From Natrialbaceae archaeon Tc-Br11_E2g14 (GTDB lineage: Archaea; Halobacteriota; Halobacteria; Halobacteriales; Natrialbaceae), in assembly GCA_001564275.1 (NCBI GenBank), contig LKND01000023.1, forward strand, positions 1 to 36,660: a stretch of 36,660 nt of DNA, written 5' to 3'. Of this stretch, positions 1-7,461 are shown in pieces. Numbering within the stretch: the first letter of the stretch is position 1; each line of letters begins with the position of its first letter. A program made the translations under genes and the position numbers. The notes under the pieces were generated by a model. That model had not been told where the DNA came from and did no database searches. It worked only from the letters and a program-made list of their open reading frames with translations.

Positions 1-473
1 CTCGAACCCGCCCCAGGTCCCGAGGACGCTTGCACACCTGCCGTTTCCCGCAGATATTCCCGAACCCGCCGAACCCTGCGTGTCGCCGGCACGGCCACCG
101 TCTCGCGATCCCAATCCCCACCGACGACGCCGGGCACGTGTGGCGACTCGCCCTCGACCGCTCGCCGAGCCGCTCGGCGGATCGAATCCGGAGCCACCTC
201 GAGCACGGTGAGGGGATCGATTGGCGCTGCGGCGTGGCGTCCGTGTCGCCACCAGGTCCGCCATCGGATCGTCGCCGCATGTCCCTGCCGGGTCGCCTCG
301 AGGGCCATTGCCAGGGTACCGTGTTGAACGGGAGTCGCCCCCCAAATCGCTGCCCTGCCCTCTTCCTGACCCGGTCCCTGCCTGCCAGCGTCGGGAGCCC
401 CAGCCGCCTCGCCGTCGCTGACGGATGTAGCCGCCGCCTCGGGGGTTGGCACCATGGTCGACCCCACCGTCAT
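1..473 (-). CDS. Partial haloarchaeal protein of unknown function (5' part, runs off left edge)
   Basis: An open frame on the minus strand has no stop between about position 473 and the window edge. From the ATG at 308 it reads like true haloarchaeal coding sequence: high GC at third positions, an Arg/Trp-rich N-terminal stretch, then IDPLTVLEVAPDSIRRAARR and a GVVGGDWDRE motif. I recall a similar pattern (D-P-L-x-V near the N-terminus, then VVGGDWD) from haloarchaeal proteins of unknown function, some of which carry a methyltransferase domain further on; this is memory, not a search. The frame stays open upstream through an Ala/Gly/Glu-rich stretch to ATGs at 455 and 473, so the true start could be 308, 455 or 473. 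About 157 codons are visible. The 3' end lies outside the window, so the product cannot be named. Confidence 0.55.
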   Translation of the reverse strand, partial: MTVGSTMVPTPEAAATSVSDGEAAGAPDAGRQGPGQEEGRAAIWGATPVQHGTLAMALEATRQGHAATIRWRTWWRHGRHAAAPIDPLTVLEVAPDSIRRAARRAVEGESPHVPGVVGGDWDRETVAVPATRRVRRVREYLRETAGVQASSGPGAGS

Positions 474-618
474 CGACCCACGGGGTAAGTACGGGCCCGA
501 TAGCTCCGGGTACGGGGTGCCTACAGTAGCGACTGACAGCTGTACGGGTGCGCATCACCGCGAGTCGCTGGTCGACTCCGCTCATTAGCCCTGGCCGCGG
601 ACGCAAGCTCCGAACCCC

Positions 619-924
619 TCAGATCGGGTCCCCCGGCTCGTGAGTTGCGGCCACTCGTTTCGCCTCGGCCGCGTACCACTCACGGGTTTCCCCATCGCCC
701 ACCGGCTCGAGGCTCTCCGGATCGAGTGTCACGCCGGCGGTGACGGCGCTCCCGGTTCGTAACGCCTGTGCTGAACGCTCTCGCTGGTGGTAGCGGTTGC
801 CCGCCGGTGTCGCGTACACGATGGTGACGAGGTTCCGATCGTCGAACGTCCGTTCGACCAGCCAGCACTGCACCCCGTCCGATTCCGATCCGTCGTCTCC
901 ACGGGTCTCCGAAGCGTCCGTCAT
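619..924 (-). CDS. Small acidic haloarchaeal protein, function unknown
   Basis: A 101-residue soluble protein with a disordered acidic head (MTDASETRGDDGSESDG) and a compact body starting at QCWLVERTFDDRNLVTIVYA. The body looks like a short beta-rich domain (alternating hydrophobics in LVTIVYATPAGNRYHQ) followed by a helix and an acidic tail. There are no cysteine pairs, membrane segments or catalytic motifs. I recognise it only as a type of small conserved haloarchaeal hypothetical. The gene ends about 60 bp after the next gene's stop on the same strand, so it may be read from its own promoter. A competing frame on the same strand (680-973) is basic and rich in Arg and looks like a shadow. 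Confidence 0.75.
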   Translation of the reverse strand: MTDASETRGDDGSESDGVQCWLVERTFDDRNLVTIVYATPAGNRYHQRERSAQALRTGSAVTAGVTLDPESLEPVGDGETREWYAAEAKRVAATHEPGDPI

Positions 925-985
925 GTGTTCCTCCTGGACGCCTGGTCACGAGTGCGTTTCGGGCCTGGCACACTCCCGCCGGGAT

Positions 986-2065
986 TCACGTCCAGCGAAA
1001 TCCGGGACTCGCGGCTGGCGGCTCGAGCGGGCTCGACGGCAGGTCAGCTCCAATTTCGGGATCGTTGTAGGCGCCGGGCGCAACGTCGTTCGGTGCCGCA
1101 GGATAGTACAGCGAGGCCAGGAGTTGGATCTGCCCGCGGCCAACCCCGAGTTCGAACTGTCCGCCGCCATAACACGTGATGCCCTCGCGTTCACAGTGGG
1201 CGATGGTTTCGAGGAGCGATTCGATCGATCCGAATCGGGAGGGTTTGATGTTGAGCCACTCGGGCTCCCAGGGCAGGGCCTCGACGTCCGCGACCCCGTG
1301 GATGATGGCGTCCCAGGAGAGTCGTGAACGGACGTCCTCGGCCTCGAGCACCGGTCTGGTCGCCTCCCTCACCTCCGGGTCCTCGAGAACGGCGTCGGGG
1401 AACGCTTCGACCAGTTGCCGGTAGCGGGCCGGGTCCCCGGGAACGTCAACGTCGGTCCCCTCGTACTGCCCCTTCAGGTCGAGGATGCGAACGACGTCCA
1501 TCGACGCCAGGTCCTCGATCAGTTCGGTGGACCAGGCTGGGGTCGGATCGAGCTTGTACTCGAGGTCGGCGTCGATTGCCCGAAACGCCTCGACGCGTTC
1601 GGTCGTCGGGGGCTCACCCAGTCGCGTGCTCGCGACGAACCGAAGGGGGCTTCGCTCGCGACCGATCACCTCGCCGAGGCTCGTCCCGGCCTGCTGGAGC
1701 GCCAGGTCGAGGGCCGCACTCTCGAACGCCCACTGGCGGTACTCGGCAAAATCCGGTCGCGAGGGGGTGTCGGAAGGAAACAAGTCGAGATCCTCGAGGT
1801 GTGCTGAAAAGGACCTGAGGGTGTACGTGCCCGTGATCCCCTCCGGCAGGCCGGTGCGGTCGAGGGTCTCGTGATGATCGGCGTCGTAGATGACGTCCTC
1901 GCCGCGGCCAACCAGCGCGTTCGGCTCGCTCTCTGCACCATTGCTCGCGGGGCCGTGGAGCGCGATCTCGGTCGTCTTCCGGGTAAACTCACTCGAGGTC
2001 TCGCGCTCGAGTTGGCGATGCGAGGTGTCGACGATGTCGAGGTCCAGGGAAAGCAACTCGTCCAT
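986..2065 (-). CDS. Enolase-superfamily protein (MenC/mandelate racemase-like fold), substrate unknown
   Basis: A 359-residue protein. An N-terminal capping domain is followed by a barrel carrying residues in the order expected of the enolase superfamily: Lys in LEYKLDPTPAW, Asp in RILDLKGQYEG, Glu in AVLEDPEV, Asp in LSWDAIIHG and Lys in LNIKPSRFGS. These would be the catalytic lysines and the Mg2+ ligands; the first lysine motif lacks the usual KxK pair. The C-terminal GGGQFELGVGRGQIQ matches the last barrel strands. The reaction cannot be assigned; o-succinylbenzoate synthase, racemase or dehydratase are all possible. The ATG at 2065 is chosen because the 33 residues before it in the open frame do not look conserved. 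It stands alone, about 500 bp downstream of ubiB on the same strand. Confidence 0.82.
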   Translation of the reverse strand: MDELLSLDLDIVDTSHRQLERETSSEFTRKTTEIALHGPASNGAESEPNALVGRGEDVIYDADHHETLDRTGLPEGITGTYTLRSFSAHLEDLDLFPSDTPSRPDFAEYRQWAFESAALDLALQQAGTSLGEVIGRERSPLRFVASTRLGEPPTTERVEAFRAIDADLEYKLDPTPAWSTELIEDLASMDVVRILDLKGQYEGTDVDVPGDPARYRQLVEAFPDAVLEDPEVREATRPVLEAEDVRSRLSWDAIIHGVADVEALPWEPEWLNIKPSRFGSIESLLETIAHCEREGITCYGGGQFELGVGRGQIQLLASLYYPAAPNDVAPGAYNDPEIGADLPSSPLEPPAASPGFRWT

Positions 2066-2201
2066 GCTCCCTCGAGGACCGCAACTGTGAAAGTCGTTGG
2101 TGGGACAGGCTGTTTCGCGAGCCACGGTATCCTGAGCGGGTGTGCGAGGGTCGGTGGCTTCCACAGGGCAGTCCGCTGGACGATGCCGATTCCCTCCCCT
2201 G

Positions 2202-2282
2202 ATACGGATTGCTGTAACTTTTTACCGGTGATTGCCGACCCGGTATGGGCAATCACCGGTAAGAGACTACAGTAAACCGTAT
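2202..2282. repeat. 81-bp palindromic intergenic element, copy 1
   Basis: The element starts atacggattgctgta and ends tacagtaaaccgtat; the termini are imperfect inverted repeats (13 of 15 match). An inner perfect 15-bp inverted repeat, ttaccggtgattgcc (2222-2236) against its complement (2248-2262), leaves a 11-base loop. A second copy of identical length lies at 31725-31805. Stem bases differ between the copies in a compensating way, so the pairing rather than the sequence is kept. It has no coding capacity. The class is best described as a MITE-like or REP-like palindrome; no target duplication is clear. Confidence 0.8.
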
Positions 2283-2404
2283 GAAGCCCACGAGGTGTGC
2301 GATTCGAGAGGCTGACCCCTCGGGGTGGACCGGCGGTCCCGCCGATCGAGCGGTGACTGCTCGAGGTCCGTTGCCGGACGTCGGCCCCTTTTATGGAATG
2401 AGCA

Positions 2405-2536
2405 GGCACAAAACCCCGCGCCCTTCAGGGCGGGGAGGATGTCAAGCGGGTCAGGCGTTTGAGACCCAACTGGCCTCCACAGCTCAGGTTCGTACGGTCC
2501 CCTATCGCGGTGTCTCGGTGATTGCCCAGTTGGGTC
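2405..2536 (-). mobile_element. Probable relic of an IS200/IS605 (IS1341-type) element end
   Basis: On the minus strand the segment reads cttgacatcctccccgccct followed by a short loop and a complementary GGGCGCGGGG arm (hairpin 2414-2435). This wording matches my recollection of the hairpin end beside haloarchaeal IS1341-type tnpB genes. Just inside it, gacccaactgg (2463-2473) and its exact complement (2526-2536) form a second long-range stem with a 52-base spacer. No TnpB reading frame with RuvC or zinc-finger motifs is present, so only an end or a palindrome-associated derivative remains. A plain transcription terminator for ubiB would also use such a hairpin. Confidence 0.45.
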
Positions 2537-2568
2537 GGAGTCGCCGGGACGGGACGACTGGCCCCGTC

Positions 2569-4230
2569 TTACTCCTCTCGGCGTTCGCGCATGCTCTGTC
2601 TGGTGAACTGTGGCTTCGCCCGAATCGATCGGGGCCCCCGGAACGACCGGTAGAGCAGCCACAGGAGGATCCCCGACAGCAGTGCCGCCACGATCGACGC
2701 CTCGGGGGCCTCCAGCGCGTAGAGGACGCCCATCGAGAACAGCGACATCGTCAACAACAGTCCGTATATCAGTCGTTTTGCGAGGTCGGCGAACACCTGG
2801 TTCGAATCCTCGACGCCGATACGGACGAACTGGTCGTCTCGCTCGAGGCGATCCAGAGTCCGCTCGAGTTTCGGTGGCACACGCACTATCGACTCCCCGG
2901 CATCCCGGAACTGGCCCGCCGACTCCTCGAGGACGCGCTGGATCGACTCCTCGCGGTAGCCCTGTTCTGTCAGGTAGTCCGTTGCGGTGGCGATGAAGTC
3001 GAAGTCCTCATCGAGAGTTACGCAGACACCCTCGACGACCGTCGCCACCCGGAGGACGAGCGCGAGGTTCTTCGGCAGGCGAAACGGGAATTCGTAGATA
3101 GAGTCCTCGATCTGGCCGATGATCTGGTTGACGCGATACTGCTCGATGTCCTCGCCGCGAGCGTCCGCGATGGCGAGTTCCATCACGTCGGCCATTACCG
3201 CGCGGTCGGCCTCCGGACTGAGCGTGCCGATCTCGATCAGCGAATCGAGAATGGCGTCGATGTTCTGGTTGGCAACGGCGATGTAGAACTCGACGATCTT
3301 GTCCTGGATGAACGCATCGACGCGGCCGCTCATCCCGAAGTCATAGAAGATGATCTGGCCCTCGTCGGTCACTGCCAGGTTTCCCGGATGGGGATCGGCG
3401 TGGAATACCCCGTCGTCGATGATCATTTGGAGGTACGACCGCTGGAGGTTCTCGGCGATGGTCTCCCGATCGATCTCTCGGTCGTCTAGCTCTTCGATTC
3501 GGTTGATCTTCGTCCCGCCGATGTACTCCATCGTCAGAATCCTGTCCGTCGAGTGGCTGTCGTACACCGACGGGATGACGAACCGATCGTCGCCGTCGAA
3601 GTTCGCCCTGATCTCCTTGAGCATCGCGGCCTCGCGACCGTAATCCATCTCCTCGCGGATCGTCTTCGCGAACTCGTCAGCCAGGTTCTCGAGGGAGAAC
3701 GACCGCGATTGGTCGACGAAACGCATCAGGATCGGGAGCGACCATCGGACCACCCTGAGGTCGGCTTCGACGAGTTCCTCGATGTTCGGTCGGCGGACTT
3801 TGACCGCGACCGGCTCGCCGTCGACTGCTGCGCGGTACACCTGCCCGAGACTCGCCCCACTGATCGCGTCCGTCTCGAAGTCATCGAATTGGGTGTCGAC
3901 GTCCCCGAGGTCGGCCTGGATGACCTGTTTCGCGTCGGCCCACTCGGCCGGTGGCACCTCGTCTTGCAGGGCAGATAGTACCTCGATGTACGCCGGTGGC
4001 AGGATGTCGGGTCGCGTCGAGAGCAACTGTCCCAGCTTGATGAACGTCGGCCCGAGGGTGAGCAACGACTCGAGGAGCACCTCTGCTCGACGCCGATGGG
4101 TTTGGGGGTCGACCCGCCTCGAGCGACCGAAGAGGAGCCAGCGCTTTCGGTCGCGGGCATAGGCCCACAGCAGCGGCAGGAAGTGCCACGCGACGACGAC
4201 GAACCGCCGATATGCGCGAAGGATGGCCAG
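2569..4230 (-). CDS. UbiB/ABC1-family atypical protein kinase-like membrane protein
   Basis: A 553-residue ABC1/AarF/UbiB family protein, linked in other organisms to quinone and lipid metabolism. Visible motifs: FIKLGQLLSTRPDILP (KxGQ helix), SGASLGQVYRA (glycine/alanine loop), VAVKVRRP (nucleotide-site Lys), VFHADPHPGN (catalytic loop) and IIFYDFGMSG (metal Asp). Two transmembrane segments near the C-terminus (LIYGLLLTMSLFSMGVLY and SIVAALLSGILLWLLY) anchor it. The nearest GTG (4080) lies inside the family's N-terminal region, because the same frame upstream encodes RRFVVVAWHFLPLLWAYARD. That frame has no ATG, GTG or TTG before a stop at 4237-4239; the best start is CTG at 4230, six bases after GAGGTGA. 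It follows the hsp20 stop by 16 bp and is probably cotranscribed with it. A frameshift from GTG 4240 is the alternative. Confidence 0.85.
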   Translation of the reverse strand: MAILRAYRRFVVVAWHFLPLLWAYARDRKRWLLFGRSRRVDPQTHRRRAEVLLESLLTLGPTFIKLGQLLSTRPDILPPAYIEVLSALQDEVPPAEWADAKQVIQADLGDVDTQFDDFETDAISGASLGQVYRAAVDGEPVAVKVRRPNIEELVEADLRVVRWSLPILMRFVDQSRSFSLENLADEFAKTIREEMDYGREAAMLKEIRANFDGDDRFVIPSVYDSHSTDRILTMEYIGGTKINRIEELDDREIDRETIAENLQRSYLQMIIDDGVFHADPHPGNLAVTDEGQIIFYDFGMSGRVDAFIQDKIVEFYIAVANQNIDAILDSLIEIGTLSPEADRAVMADVMELAIADARGEDIEQYRVNQIIGQIEDSIYEFPFRLPKNLALVLRVATVVEGVCVTLDEDFDFIATATDYLTEQGYREESIQRVLEESAGQFRDAGESIVRVPPKLERTLDRLERDDQFVRIGVEDSNQVFADLAKRLIYGLLLTMSLFSMGVLYALEAPEASIVAALLSGILLWLLYRSFRGPRSIRAKPQFTRQSMRERREE

Positions 4231-4236
4231 CCTCGG

Positions 4237-4243
4237 TCACCTC
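4237..4243 (-). promoter_or_regulatory. Shine-Dalgarno site deciding the ubiB start
   Basis: GAGGTGA on the minus strand is a near-complete match to the haloarchaeal anti-Shine-Dalgarno sequence. It lies six bases before CTG 4230 and just after the hsp20 stop codon TAA (4249-4247). The spacing supports translation starting at 4230 despite the rare codon. Confidence 0.55.
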
Positions 4244-4246
4244 GTG

Positions 4247-4642
4247 TTAGGCGTCATTCGTCGACCTCTCCTCGTCCTCGTCGGCTGGCTCGTCTTCGAC
4301 GACCTCGATGTGTGTCTCGTCGGCGTCGGCCTTCGCCAACGTCAACTCGAGCACACCGCGGTCGACGGTGGCGTCGGCCTCGTCCTCGCTCGCATCGGGG
4401 GGCAGGGGTAGATCGGCGTCCAGAAACAGCGATCGGTTTTCCTCGATGTACTGAAACTCTCCGGGGAGGTCCTTCTCGCGACGCGCCTCGATCGTGATAC
4501 GGCGCTCCTCGACGGTGACGTCGACGGTCTCGGCAGAGACGCCCGGGACGTCGATCACCAGCCGATAGGCATCTTCACTCTCGAGTAAGTCGAAAAAGAC
4601 GGCGTCCGAGAGGTCACGCAGGGCGTCACGAAGGGCTGACAT
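4247..4642 (-). CDS. Hsp20/alpha-crystallin small heat shock protein
   Basis: A 131-residue small heat shock protein, an ATP-independent holdase that keeps denaturing proteins soluble. The alpha-crystallin domain spans about residues 20-110: YRLVIDVPGVSAETVDVTVE, then ITIEARREKDLPGEF, an ENRSLFLDADLPLPPD segment and the terminal ATVDRGVLELTLAKA strand with the usual G-V-L-x-L pattern. The tail is very acidic. The ATG at 4642 begins MSALRDALRDLSDAVFFDLL; the open frame continues 21 codons upstream without likeness to the family. It is the first gene of a two-gene unit with ubiB. A T-rich stretch (ctttttcgta on the minus strand, about 30 bases upstream) may be the TATA box. Confidence 0.88.
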   Translation of the reverse strand: MSALRDALRDLSDAVFFDLLESEDAYRLVIDVPGVSAETVDVTVEERRITIEARREKDLPGEFQYIEENRSLFLDADLPLPPDASEDEADATVDRGVLELTLAKADADETHIEVVEDEPADEDEERSTNDA

Positions 4643-4811
4643 ACTTGTGGCTTTGAACGCCGATACGAAAAAGCCCGCGGTCGCGGCCGGTTTCGGGGAC
4701 CGCACCGATCGCGCTCCCCTTCAGCCTCAGTACTCCGTCAAGCGTCGACGTGCGAGTCGAACCGGACACCTCCCATCGGTTCGACTCACACGTTCGGGCT
4801 TGACGAACTAC

Positions 4812-5654
4812 TCAGGCGAGTGTCGTCTCGACTGCTGGTCCGCCAAACAGGGCCACCAGGACGCCGATCAGGATGGCAACGAGGATCCAGAAAATTCCCC
4901 GGTAGGCCACCCGGCGCGCGGCCTGCCCCTCGGGTACGTCGAATAACAGAAACCGGGGTCCGGTCAGCCGATGGCGGAGCCGGGTCACCAACCCGGCATC
5001 GGTCGGGGCTGCCGACTCGACGATCGCGTTCACCTGCCCTGCTTCTTTCGAAATGGTCGTATCGTACCGGGCCGTTCCGAGCAGGTGTGCCGTCCCCCCG
5101 ACATCAAGCCGTCGCTCGATGTAGCGCCGGTCGCGCCCCGTGGAAAGTTCGACGGGGCCGAGTGCGAAACCCGTGTTCTCGTCGGAGATGTCCTCGTCGG
5201 CGGCGATGAATTCGGCGATCGGAGCCGGGGGTTCCTCGCCGCCGTCGACGCGAATGCGGGCATCATCGGAGAGCCGGAAGTCAGCCCCCGTCGGATCGAC
5301 GAGGACGCTCCCCGAGTCGTCCTCGAGATAGAACGGGACGCCGCCGGACTGGCTGTCGATGTCGACCCACTTGGTGCGGGAGCCACTGTTGCTCGAGCGC
5401 TTGCGTCGTCGCTCCTCGACGACGTACTCGAGGGCGACGCAGTCGGTTTCCGTGAACGGCGACTCGAGCACGTCCTCGGCGGGAGAGACGCTACCGGAGA
5501 GTTCGACTGCACCGCCCTCGGACGCCGTAAGCACGCTATCGGGCTCGTTTCGATAGAGTCGGACCGCCAGCGTACACTCCCTGATTCCGTACCCGAGCGT
5601 GGCGGTGGCGGCAAGTGCGCCGATGGCGGCTCCCACCAGGACCAGTTCCGACAT
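4812..5654 (-). CDS. GIDE-domain membrane protein
   Basis: A 280-residue membrane protein. A hydrophobic segment at residues 4-22 (LVLVGAAIGALAATATLGYG) and another near 250-272 (FWILVAILIGVLVALFGG) flank a soluble domain. That domain matches the GIDE layout known from MUL1-type proteins: SGSVSPAEDVLESPFTETDC with the conserved Cys and VALEYVVEERRR, then beta-rich VPFYLEDDSGSVLVDP, and the late YIERRLDVGGTAHLLG motif. Archaeal members lack the RING finger of eukaryotic ubiquitin ligases, and none is seen here. The function is unknown; a membrane-associated protein-interaction or quality-control role is inference. It is divergent from moeA with a 100-bp shared upstream region. Confidence 0.8.
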   Translation of the reverse strand: MSELVLVGAAIGALAATATLGYGIRECTLAVRLYRNEPDSVLTASEGGAVELSGSVSPAEDVLESPFTETDCVALEYVVEERRRKRSSNSGSRTKWVDIDSQSGGVPFYLEDDSGSVLVDPTGADFRLSDDARIRVDGGEEPPAPIAEFIAADEDISDENTGFALGPVELSTGRDRRYIERRLDVGGTAHLLGTARYDTTISKEAGQVNAIVESAAPTDAGLVTRLRHRLTGPRFLLFDVPEGQAARRVAYRGIFWILVAILIGVLVALFGGPAVETTLA

Positions 5655-5754
5655 GGTCCGAGATAGACAAATCTACTAGAAAAGTGATGTGATTTGGGCC
5701 GACTGGGCACATCGCACCCGCACGCTTTTGGCCATCGCCCGCCGCCAGTCTCAC

Positions 5755-7041
5755 ATGAAGGGAGCCGACAGCGACAGAACCGAATCCGGCTTCAGGGTAC
5801 GGACCAGGGTGGCCGAGGCCCAGTCCATCCTCCGTGAGGCCCTCGAGGCACGCGATATTCGGTGTGCGGACGAACGGATACCGCTCGAGCGAGCCGACGG
5901 CCACGTGCTCGCGGAGTCGGTCACGGCGGCCGTCGACGTTCCCCACTACGAACGGGCGGCGATGGACGGCTACGCCGTGCGAGCGGCAGACACGTTCGGG
6001 GCGACCGAGCGCTCGCCCGCGGTCCTCCAGGGGGAGGCCGAGCCGGACCACGACTCGACACTCCAGCCCGACAGCGCCAGGCGGGTCCACACGGGGAGCG
6101 CGATGCCGCCCGAGGCCGATGCTGTCGTGATGATCGAACGCGTCGAGGAGCTCGCGGGCACCCAAGAGGTCGAGATCCTCGAGGGGGTCGCCGAGGGCGA
6201 GAACGTCGCGCCCGTGGGCGAGGATGTGGAGGCGGACCAGCACCTGTACGAGCCTGGACATCGACTCCGTCCCTCGGACCTCGGGCTGCTTCGGTCTGTC
6301 GGGACGAGGCAACCGCTGGTTGCTACGCGACCGACCGTCGGCGTGGTCCCGACGGGTGAGGAGGTGGTCCAGTCGGATCCGGGCCCCGGTGAGGTGATCG
6401 AGACCAATGGGCTGACCGTCTCGCGGCTGGTCGAGCGCTGGGGTGGTCGCGCGACCCACCGCGAGGTGGTGACTGACGCCCCCGAGAGTCTCCGGGTGGC
6501 TATTCAGCGCGATCTCACGAAGGACGTCGTGGTGACGACCGGGGGCTCCTCCGTCGGCGAGCGGGACCTCCTTCCAGAGGTGATCGACGACCTCGGCGAG
6601 GTGTTGGTCCACGGTGTGGCGCTGAAACCGGGTCACCCAGTCTGTCTCGGCATCGTCGAGGGGACGCCCGTGCTCGCCCTCCCTGGCTATCCCGTCGCCT
6701 GCATCATCAATGCCGTCCAGTTCGTGCGCCCGGTGTTGGCGTGGCTCGAGGGGACGGAGCCGAGCCCACAGCCGTCGGTCGAGGCGACCCTCGAGCGGAA
6801 GATTCCATCCGAACCCGGTACGCGCACGTTCGCGAGGGTGAGCCTCGAGGCTTCGGGGGACAGTACGGCTGACGCGGCGGCCCCGTCCGAGGTGGGCGAC
6901 TGGGTTGCCACCCCGACCAGGGCGAGCGGTTCCGGCGTCCTCTCCAGTGTCGCCCTCGCCGACGGCTGGGTCGTGGTTCCCGAGTCGCGAGAAGGCATCC
7001 CTGCAAGGGAATCGGTCACCGTCGAGTTGTGGGACGCGTGA
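5755..7041 (+). CDS. moeA: Molybdopterin molybdenumtransferase MoeA (stand-alone paralogue)
   Basis: A 428-residue MoeA, which inserts molybdate into adenylylated molybdopterin. Domain order is typical: N-terminal linker domain with YERAAMDGYAVRAADTFGA (residues 65-83), the THTGSAMPPEADAVV-like segment (here VHTGSAMPPEADAVVMIE), the MPT-binding domain with VGVVPTGEEVVQ, TTGGSSVGERDLL, VALKPGHPVCLG and ALPGYPVACIINA, and a small C-terminal beta domain. The usual TGDE signature reads TGEE. The ATG at 5755 is preferred to an upstream in-frame start because MoeA homology begins shortly after it. A second moeA-type gene follows after a 420-bp gap containing a repeat element. Confidence 0.93.
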   Translation: MKGADSDRTESGFRVRTRVAEAQSILREALEARDIRCADERIPLERADGHVLAESVTAAVDVPHYERAAMDGYAVRAADTFGATERSPAVLQGEAEPDHDSTLQPDSARRVHTGSAMPPEADAVVMIERVEELAGTQEVEILEGVAEGENVAPVGEDVEADQHLYEPGHRLRPSDLGLLRSVGTRQPLVATRPTVGVVPTGEEVVQSDPGPGEVIETNGLTVSRLVERWGGRATHREVVTDAPESLRVAIQRDLTKDVVVTTGGSSVGERDLLPEVIDDLGEVLVHGVALKPGHPVCLGIVEGTPVLALPGYPVACIINAVQFVRPVLAWLEGTEPSPQPSVEATLERKIPSEPGTRTFARVSLEASGDSTADAAAPSEVGDWVATPTRASGSGVLSSVALADGWVVVPESREGIPARESVTVELWDA

Positions 7042-7104
7042 CAGCCGCCCTTGCCTGACCGCGGAGGGGCGCGGCGCTGACGGGAGGGGTGATTGCCCGT
7101 CGGC

Positions 7105-7226
7105 TATAGTAACAATTGAAACGATTTACACACCCTCCACAGTGAGTCGACTCAGAACCGGTGACAAACCGGCTCTGAGCCATGGTCTCGTGAGGGTGTG
7201 TACAATGACCTTCAGTGGCTACTATA
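7105..7226. repeat. 122-bp palindromic MITE-like element, copy 1
   Basis: Starts tatagtaacaattgaaa and ends ttcagtggctactata; the ends are inverted repeats matching at 14 of 17 bases. Inside are two nested inverted repeats: acacaccctc against gagggtgtgt, and ctcagaaccgg against ccggctctgag. A near-identical 121-bp copy lies at 28637-28757. The element has no coding capacity. It sits between the two moeA genes and may separate their transcription. Confidence 0.85.
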
Positions 7227-7386
7227 CTCCAGCGTTCAACCCCCGACGCGGCGGTCGGGCGACGTCTGTTTGGCCGTGCTGGAGCTTCCAGGCGACACTC
7301 GCTCTCGGCCCCGGACCATCGTGTCGCCCGAAGGCAGTGTGGCCCGGGATCGCGGTCAGCGCACGACCGCCCTGGTCCGGCCATGG

Positions 7387-7392
7387 TTTATA
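7387..7392 (+). promoter_or_regulatory. Possible TATA box upstream of the moeA-PBP gene
   Basis: TTTATA sits 70 bases before ATG 7462, past the repeat element. It would give a 5' leader of roughly 45 bases. A weaker T-rich stretch nearer the start would give a leaderless message. Confidence 0.4.
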
Positions 7393-7461
7393 CCGGTCCG
7401 TCTATGCCGATCGAACGCCCCCACTCGAGGCTTTTTGCCCTCCGCTCCCCAACCCCTGGGC

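Larger units (their letters stand above)
2066..2568. other. Gene-free 503-bp gap holding transposon-like debris
   Basis: No convincing gene. The gap separates the ubiB stop from the start of the enolase-superfamily gene. It holds an 81-bp palindromic element (2202-2282), an IS200/IS605-like hairpin (2414-2435) and an 11-bp inverted repeat (arms 2463-2473 and 2526-2536). Open frames across it are basic and Pro/Arg-rich, unlike the neighbouring acidic proteins. Confidence 0.7.
7042..7461. other. 420-bp gap between the two moeA genes
   Basis: It holds the 122-bp palindromic repeat (7105-7226) and then about 235 bp without a gene. A TTTATA box lies at 7387-7392 and a T-rich stretch (about 7432-7437) lies 25 bases before ATG 7462; either could drive the downstream gene. 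The open frame that continues upstream of 7462 crosses the repeat and is not protein-like. Confidence 0.7.

Noticed and set aside
30..488. Plus-strand open frame of 152 codons at the left edge
   Set aside because: Rich in Pro, Arg and His, not acidic, and antisense to a better minus-strand frame with the VVGGDWD motif.
2281..3489. Plus-strand open frame of 402 codons opposite ubiB
   Set aside because: Mirror frame of the UbiB gene, whose kinase-like motifs are clear; GC-rich third positions create such antisense frames throughout the window.
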